NCBI GenBank assembly: GCA_050185195.1
Contig: JBFWZQ010000016.1
Span: 1 to 64,000 of the forward strand
DNA length: 64,000 bases
Reading direction: 5' to 3'
From: CADEFQ01 sp050185195
Lineage (GTDB): Bacteria > Pseudomonadota > Gammaproteobacteria > Steroidobacterales > Steroidobacteraceae
The notes under the pieces: generated by a model
Seen by the model: the letters and a program-made list of their open reading frames with translations, nothing else
Told to the model about the DNA's origin: nothing
Database searches by the model: none
Made by a program: the position numbers and the translations under genes
Part shown: positions 59,233-64,000 of the stretch, one piece after another
How positions within the stretch are numbered: the stretch's first letter is position 1
Layout: each line of letters starts with the position of its first letter

Positions 59233-60528
59233 ATGTCGAAAATCCCCGCCACGCTCCTGGCATTGCTCGCCGCAACCCTGTCCGTGGCGACGCTCGCCGC
59301 ACCGGTCGGCGTCAGCACCGACGATCAGCTGGCCCTCGCGCCCGACGTCGCCGTCGGCCCGAAGGGCGCAGTCGCGGTCCTCTGGCTCGCCAAGGGCAAC
59401 CCCGATTCCGCCACCGCCAAGGCGGCTGCGGCCGAGCGCGCCGCGAGCGGCCATTCGCACCTTTCATCGATGAACCTGTACGTCGCCGTCTCGAAGGACG
59501 GCGGCGCGAGCTTCACCGCCCCGGTGCGCGTCAATCGCGCGGACGACGAGGTATGGGGTTTTGCCGTCAGCCGGCCGCGGGTCGCGTGGGGGCCCGGCGG
59601 CACGCTGCATGTCGCGTATCCCGCCAATGAAATGCAGGCCACGCTCGGCAAGGCCGTGCTGACCGCGCGCTACACGCGTTCGACCGACGGCGGCGCCACG
59701 TTCGAGGAACCGCGGCGCCTCAGCACCGTGACCGACTCCGACATGTCGAGTGTCATCCACGGCGGCTTCGCGAGCGTCGCGGCCTTCGGCACGCTCGGCG
59801 TGGCGCCCAACGGTGACGTCCACGTCCTGTGGATCGACACGCGCGACATGAAGGCCGGCACCGACAACGGCAGCATCTACGGGGTCGTCTCCCATGACGA
59901 CGGCGTGACGTTCGGGAAGGAGGCACGGCTGGCCGCGGGCGATGTGTGCCCGTGCTGCCAGATCAACGTGGCCTTCGACGCCGCGTCGCATCCGTTGCTC
60001 GGCTCGCGCCAGGTGACCGGGGGCGACCTGCGCTCGAGCACGGTCGGGCGCGCCGACGGTGCAGGCCATTTCACGGCGCGCGTGGCGACCGGCGGCAAGG
60101 CGTGGCACCTGAATGGCTGCCCGCTGAAACCCACCGCGATCGCGGTCCACGGCAAACACGTCTACACCGCCGCGCACAACGGCGCGGAAACGCCGCCGGG
60201 CGTGATGTTCGCGGCCTCGGCCGATGGCGGCCAGGGTTTCTCCACGCCCTATGCCCTGCACCCGGGCGCGCTGGTGAGCGACGCACCGGCGCTCGCCATC
60301 GCGGGCGATCGCGTCCTCGTCGCGTGGCACGCCAAGACGAGCGGGCCGCGCCGCGTCTTCTATCGCGTGCTGGCCGAAAGCGGCGCCGCGCTCGGCGAGC
60401 CGATCGAACTCGCGGCCGGCGAGGGGACGACGCAGGCGCCCGCACTCGCCACGCGCCCCGATGGCCGCGTGCAGATCGCGTGGCAGCAGGGCGATCGCAT
60501 CTACACGACCGCCCTCGACGTCCGATGA
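59233..60528 (+). CDS. Sialidase-like beta-propeller exported protein
   Basis: 431 residues with a signal peptide (MSKIPATLLALLAATLSVATLAA). The mature region carries Asp-box-like repeats of sialidase/BNR propellers: VSKDGGASFTAP, STDGGATFEEP, SHDDGVTFGKE and SADGGQGFSTP. A CPCCQI motif (about 237-242) and a second cysteine (NGCPL) are unusual and could bind metal or copper. Despite the fold, sialidase catalytic residues cannot be confirmed. Its stop overlaps the start of the thioredoxin-like gene (ATGA), so they are coupled and the two may work on the same exported substrate. Confidence 0.8.
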   Translation: MSKIPATLLALLAATLSVATLAAPVGVSTDDQLALAPDVAVGPKGAVAVLWLAKGNPDSATAKAAAAERAASGHSHLSSMNLYVAVSKDGGASFTAPVRVNRADDEVWGFAVSRPRVAWGPGGTLHVAYPANEMQATLGKAVLTARYTRSTDGGATFEEPRRLSTVTDSDMSSVIHGGFASVAAFGTLGVAPNGDVHVLWIDTRDMKAGTDNGSIYGVVSHDDGVTFGKEARLAAGDVCPCCQINVAFDAASHPLLGSRQVTGGDLRSSTVGRADGAGHFTARVATGGKAWHLNGCPLKPTAIAVHGKHVYTAAHNGAETPPGVMFAASADGGQGFSTPYALHPGALVSDAPALAIAGDRVLVAWHAKTSGPRRVFYRVLAESGAALGEPIELAAGEGTTQAPALATRPDGRVQIAWQQGDRIYTTALDVR

Positions 60529-61064
60529 GGCGGCGCGACTTCACGGCTGCCGCGGTCGCAGCGGCCGTCGGCGCGCTCCTCGCGTCACCCGCGGGAGCCG
60601 TGGCGCCCGCCACCGACGCGACGCCTGCAGCGATCCCGACGGTCGATGCCGCCGGCTTGCGCAGGCTCCTCGACGCGCGACACGGCAAGGTGGTCGTGCT
60701 GAACCTGTGGGCGACGTGGTGCGCGCCTTGCCTGCGCGAGATTCCAGACCTCGTGCGCCTGGAGAAGGAATTCGGGCCGCGCGGCGTCGCACTCGTCGGC
60801 GTGTCGATGGACGAGCCGGGCGATGGCGCACGCGTCGCGGCCTTCCACGCCAAATATTTCCCCGCGTTCCCCACCTGGCTGCGCACCGAGCGCGAGCTCG
60901 ACGCGATCGCGAGCGTCGTCGATCCCGCCTGGAACGAAGTGCTGCCGACGACTTACCTGCTCGGGCGCGACGGCAAGGTCGCAAGGCGCGTGCAGGGCGC
61001 GAAGACACATGAGGAATTCCGCGCGCTGATCGCGGGCATCCTGCAGCCCGCCGCGGCGCGCTAG
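60525..61064 (+). CDS. TlpA/ResA-like thioredoxin-fold protein with Tat-like signal
   Basis: 179 residues. MRRRDFTAAAVAAAVGALLA carries a twin-arginine motif (RRRDF), suggesting Tat export. The thioredoxin domain has LWATWCAPCLREIPDLVRLE with the CAPC active site (about 68-71), VGVSMDEPG and the cis-Pro region VLPTTYLLGRDG. Such proteins reduce apo-cytochromes or metal-site cysteines in the periplasm. The coupling to the CPCC-containing propeller hints that it reduces that cysteine cluster, in copper or heme protein maturation. Confidence 0.88.
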   Translation: MRRRDFTAAAVAAAVGALLASPAGAVAPATDATPAAIPTVDAAGLRRLLDARHGKVVVLNLWATWCAPCLREIPDLVRLEKEFGPRGVALVGVSMDEPGDGARVAAFHAKYFPAFPTWLRTERELDAIASVVDPAWNEVLPTTYLLGRDGKVARRVQGAKTHEEFRALIAGILQPAAAR

Positions 61065-61321
61065 CGCAGCTTCGACCTGGCCGCGGCGATGATGGTGGCG
61101 CCGCGCTTCCTGAGCGCGCGCAGCGAGTGGCGCGCCCAGGCGAATTCGAGCCCGAGGATCGCGAGTCCTGCGGGAATCACGACGAAAGCCGGGCCGGGCA
61201 GCACGATCATGGCGACCCCCACGAGCAGCACCGTGAACCCCGTGATCGTGATCACGATGCGCCGCGCCCATTTGTACGGCACGTGCAACGGGTGGTCCCG
61301 GTGAAGTTCCCGCCAGTTCAT
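61061..61321 (-). CDS. PGPGW-type small membrane protein
   Basis: 86 residues with two membrane helices (about 22-42 and 44-62). IVLPGPAFVVIPAGLAILGL matches the P-G-P-[GA]-x-x-x-x-P-x-G-L-x-x-L pattern of the PGPGW family of transmembrane proteins. Function unknown. It is convergent with the thioredoxin-like gene and overlaps it by 4 bp. Confidence 0.85.
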   Translation of the reverse strand: MNWRELHRDHPLHVPYKWARRIVITITGFTVLLVGVAMIVLPGPAFVVIPAGLAILGLEFAWARHSLRALRKRGATIIAAARSKLR

Positions 61322-61329
61322 GGAGTGCT

Positions 61330-62229
61330 TCAGACCTGCCGCGTGACGAACTGTTCAATGTGCCTCGCGACGGCGGCCGGCTCCTCATGATGCATCATGT
61401 GGCCGACGCCGGGGAGCGTCGCGAGCGTCAACTGCGGAAAGACCGAGCGAAAGTACTCGTCCGTGCCGTGCGGCCCGAGCCGCGCGCGGTGTTCGGAGTG
61501 CTCGCCGAGCAGCAGCAGCATCGGCGCGACGCCACGACGCCAGCAGGCTTCCGATTCCTCGCGCCGGTACAGCACGGGGTTCACGAGGCGGTGGCGCGGA
61601 TCGGCGGCGAGCCGATAGCGTTCGTTCGCGCGGCGGGTCCAGGCCTGCGCGAGGAAGGCGGCGCGGGGCGCCGTGAGGCGCGGGTTGCGCGAGCGCAGGT
61701 AGGTGGCGAGCTCGGCGAGGGACGCGTAACCCGCCTGCCGCGGCCGCCGCGCCTGCTCGTCGAGCCAGCGCGCGTAACGCGCCGGCGCTTCATCGGCACC
61801 CGTCGACGGCAGTCCGAAGCCCTCGATGTTGATCGTCCACGCGATGCGGCCCGGCCGGATGCCCCCATAGAGCGCCGCGACATTGCCGCCCATGCTGTGC
61901 CCGATGACACGCACCGGCCCGCCCGGCGCCACGAGTTCAAGCAGCGCCTCGAGGTCGGCCAGGTAGTCCGGGAACCAGTAGCCGCCCGGTTGCCAGTCGC
62001 TGCCGCCGAAACCGCGCCAGTCGAGCCCGACGTACGACCAGTCGCCGGGCAGTTCGTCGACGAGGAACTGCCAGCTTTCCGCGACATCGAGGAAACCGTG
62101 CAGCAGCACGATCGGCGACGCCGACGGCGGACCCCAGCGCGTCAGCCGGTGGCGCAGGCCGCGCAGCACGAGGTCCTCGTGGGCGGGCAGGCGCCGGGGC
62201 GCGTAGGCATCACCACCCGGGCCACTCAC
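61330..62229 (-). CDS. Alpha/beta-fold hydrolase
   Basis: 299 residues with a complete alpha/beta-hydrolase set: oxyanion loop VLLHGFLDVAESW, LDWRGFGGSD, nucleophile elbow GHSMGGNVAAL (Ser about 112), and the late VGHMMHHEEP with the catalytic His. The N-terminal 25 residues are variable. Ester or epoxide-type substrates are likely, but not determined. Its GTG start overlaps the ilvA stop codon (GTGA), so it is translationally coupled downstream of threonine dehydratase. Confidence 0.85.
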   Translation of the reverse strand: MSGPGGDAYAPRRLPAHEDLVLRGLRHRLTRWGPPSASPIVLLHGFLDVAESWQFLVDELPGDWSYVGLDWRGFGGSDWQPGGYWFPDYLADLEALLELVAPGGPVRVIGHSMGGNVAALYGGIRPGRIAWTINIEGFGLPSTGADEAPARYARWLDEQARRPRQAGYASLAELATYLRSRNPRLTAPRAAFLAQAWTRRANERYRLAADPRHRLVNPVLYRREESEACWRRGVAPMLLLLGEHSEHRARLGPHGTDEYFRSVFPQLTLATLPGVGHMMHHEEPAAVARHIEQFVTRQV

Positions 62230-63743
62230 GCGCCGAGGAACATCCGGTAGGCGGGATTGTGGGTCTCGTCGGTGTACTCGTAGTGCAGTTCACCGAGGTG
62301 CAGCAGGAAGTCGTCGCGCTCCGCGGGCGGCACCTGGATGCCGGCGAGCACGCGGCCGTAGTCCGAACCATGGTTGCGATAGTGGAACAGGCTGATGTTC
62401 CAGCGCGTGCCGACGGCCTGCAGGAAACGCAGCAGCGCACCGGGCCGCTCGGGGAACTCGAAGCGAAAAAGCAGTTCGTGCTCGATGCCGCGCGCGTGCC
62501 CGCCCACCATGTAGCGCGCATGCAGCTTCGCGACCTCGTTCTCCGACATGTCCTGCACGGCATGGCCGGCGCCGCGCAATGCCTCGATGACCGCGTCCTT
62601 CTCGGCGCGGCCCTGCGAGAGTGCGAAGCCGACGAAAACCTGCGCGGCGTGCGCGCTTTCGTAGCGGTAGTTGAACTCCGTGACAGCGCGCGCGCCGAGC
62701 GCCTGGCAGAAGGCGAGGAAGCTGCCGGGCCGCTCCGGAATCTCGACCGCAAGCAACGCCTCGCGCTGCGCACCGAGGTCGGCGCGTTCGGCGACATGGC
62801 GCAGGCGGTCGAAATTGACGTTTGCGCCGCTCGTCACCGCGACGAGGCGCTTGCCGCGCCAGCCGGCGCGCGCGGCGTATTTCTTGATGCCCGCAACGGC
62901 GAGTGCCCCGGCGGGCTCGGCGATCGAGCGCGTGTCCTCGAAGATGTCCTGGATGGCCGCGCAAGTCTCGTCGGTGTCGACGAGCACGATCTCGTCGACG
63001 AACTGGCGCACGAGCTGGAAGGGCTCCTCACCGACGCGCCGCACGGCGACGCCGTCGGCGAACATGCCGACACGGTCGAGCGTCACGCGCTTGCCGAGGC
63101 GCAGTGACTCGTGCATGGCCGCCGCGTCGGTGGGCTCCACCCCGATCACCTTGACCCTCGGATAGAGGTACTTCGCGTAGACGGCGATGCCCGCGATCAG
63201 GCCACCGCCGCCCACCGGCACGAAGATCGCATCGATCTCCCCGCCGGTCTGGCGCATGATCTCCACCGCGATCGTGCCCTGGCCCGCGATCACGTCGGGA
63301 TCGTCGAAGGGATGCACGAAGACGAGTTCGCGCTCGCGGGCGAGCATCGCGGCGTGCTCATAGGCGGCGTCGTAGTCGTCGCCGTGCAGCACCGCTTCGC
63401 CGCCGAGGTCGAGCACCGCCTGCACCTTGATCTGCGGGGTCGTCACCGGCATCACGATCACGGCCTTGATGCCCCGCCGCTGCGCCGCGAGCGCGACCCC
63501 CTGCGCGTGATTGCCCGCCGAGGCACAGATCACGCCGCGGCTGGCCGCGCTTTGCGAAAGGTTCGCGATCCGGTTGTACGCACCGCGCAGCTTGAAGGAG
63601 AAGACCGGCTGCAGGTCTTCACGCTTGAGCCGCACGTCGTTGCCGATGCGGCGTGAAAGACGGGGCGCGGCGTCGAGCGGCGATTCGATCGCCACGTCGT
63701 AGACACGCGCCTTCAGGATGCGCTCGATGTAGGGGCTCGCCAA
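62226..63743 (-). CDS. ilvA: Threonine ammonia-lyase, biosynthetic (IlvA)
   Basis: 505 residues. Deaminates threonine to 2-oxobutanoate, the first step of isoleucine synthesis. The PLP lysine is K51 in SFKLRGAYNR; the glycine loop is VGGGGLIAG (about 186-194); the C-terminal third holds two ACT-like regulatory subdomains (about 330-400 and 420-500, e.g. IPERPGSFLAFCQALG and FPERPGALLRFLQ), as in the feedback-inhibited form with isoleucine. Length and layout match IlvA of proteobacteria. Start ATG 63743; a single GC-rich intergenic region lies upstream. Confidence 0.95.
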   Translation of the reverse strand: MASPYIERILKARVYDVAIESPLDAAPRLSRRIGNDVRLKREDLQPVFSFKLRGAYNRIANLSQSAASRGVICASAGNHAQGVALAAQRRGIKAVIVMPVTTPQIKVQAVLDLGGEAVLHGDDYDAAYEHAAMLARERELVFVHPFDDPDVIAGQGTIAVEIMRQTGGEIDAIFVPVGGGGLIAGIAVYAKYLYPRVKVIGVEPTDAAAMHESLRLGKRVTLDRVGMFADGVAVRRVGEEPFQLVRQFVDEIVLVDTDETCAAIQDIFEDTRSIAEPAGALAVAGIKKYAARAGWRGKRLVAVTSGANVNFDRLRHVAERADLGAQREALLAVEIPERPGSFLAFCQALGARAVTEFNYRYESAHAAQVFVGFALSQGRAEKDAVIEALRGAGHAVQDMSENEVAKLHARYMVGGHARGIEHELLFRFEFPERPGALLRFLQAVGTRWNISLFHYRNHGSDYGRVLAGIQVPPAERDDFLLHLGELHYEYTDETHNPAYRMFLGA

Positions 63744-64000
63744 GGGATCCGCCGGGGTTCTGAGCCGCGCAGCTTACCGAAATTCCACGCGCGACGCGCG
63801 GCGGGCCATGGGCGGCGGGCAACGGGCTGCGGGCCAGAGCGGTGCCATTGGTGGTGTACTCGTCACCGGATATCAACGGACCACCCCGGAACCTTCGCCC
63901 GCGGTGCGATGGGCGCGGAACATGGCCGCTGGCCGGAACGGAGTCGCGGCGTCCGGCGCCGAACGCGGAGAGCGTCGAACGTGGAGAGCGCCGAGAAGCG
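63744..64000. repeat. Intergenic region with dispersed repeats at window end
   Basis: No gene is visible in these 257 bp. GGGCGGCGGGCAACGGGCTG followed by GGGCCAGAG (about 63808-63840) relates to the hairpin at 17511. From about 63940 to the end, GTGGAGAGCGCCGAG and CGGAGAGCG match the interior of the 57888-58081 repeat, a third copy cut by the window edge. The ilvA promoter should lie here but cannot be placed. Confidence 0.55.

Noticed and set aside
1..64000. CRISPR arrays, rRNA genes or other tRNAs
   Set aside because: No regularly spaced repeat-spacer pattern, rRNA segment or further cloverleaf was seen while reading either strand.

Overview
The window is about 64 kb of high-GC DNA whose core genes look gammaproteobacterial, of the Xanthomonadales/Nevskiales/Steroidobacterales kind. 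That placement is an inference from gene content (HrpB helicase, YgiQ and PA0069 radical SAM proteins, DUF423, YpfJ metallopeptidase, a giant four-NBD UvrA, homospermidine synthase, IlvA) and codon use. All functions below come from reading the translations; no database was searched.

Left end, 1-2556: a chromosomal integron. An intact integron integrase (1582-2556, +) fires away from an attI core at 1451-1471. At least two gene cassettes (encoding the proteins at 1054-1446 and 456-911, both -) are bounded by attC sites, and a third small cassette has no clear gene. The array is cut by one end of an IS3-family element (1-123).

3248-12628: a 9.3 kb integrative element in the 3' half of tRNA-Met, flanked by 42-bp att repeats. 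It carries a tyrosine integrase, an AlpA/Xis-like regulator, a DUF3987 replication-type protein, a striking repeat locus that may be an origin, several unrecognised small genes, and a right-end cargo of a lipoprotein plus a WYL-like/HNH fusion protein. Just inside its right end lies a decayed second copy of the attI region and the first codons of an integron integrase.

12757-31338: housekeeping and unknown genes: DUF1330, membrane proteins, a secreted methyltransferase-like protein, HrpB, YpfJ, DUF423, an S9 peptidase-YgiQ-MBL operon, the 1859-residue UvrA, homospermidine synthase.

31547-37263: a c-di-GMP neighbourhood. A GGDEF/EAL protein, an NlpC/P60 lipoprotein and an SDR form an operon, and the next gene on the same strand is preceded by a clear c-di-GMP-I (GEMM) riboswitch.

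40628-53665: the most unusual locus, a tight eleven-gene operon on the minus strand: four lipoproteins, a Ser/Thr kinase, an FHA-PEGA-SUMF1 protein, a small membrane protein, an ExbB/MotA-like channel, an Hsp70-like/FHA protein and two paralogous vWA proteins whose single membrane segment resembles the proton-carrying helix of ExbD/MotB. I read it as a candidate kinase-controlled, proton-driven envelope machine. I do not recognise it as a described system.

53749-64000: radical SAM, MFS transporter, a tandem alpha/beta-hydrolase lacking the usual serines, AI-2E family permease, a sialidase-like propeller with a TlpA-like thioredoxin, PGPGW protein, alpha/beta hydrolase and IlvA. A 194-bp repeat with 29-bp terminal inverted repeats lies at 57888-58081, with relatives near 31400 and at the window end.
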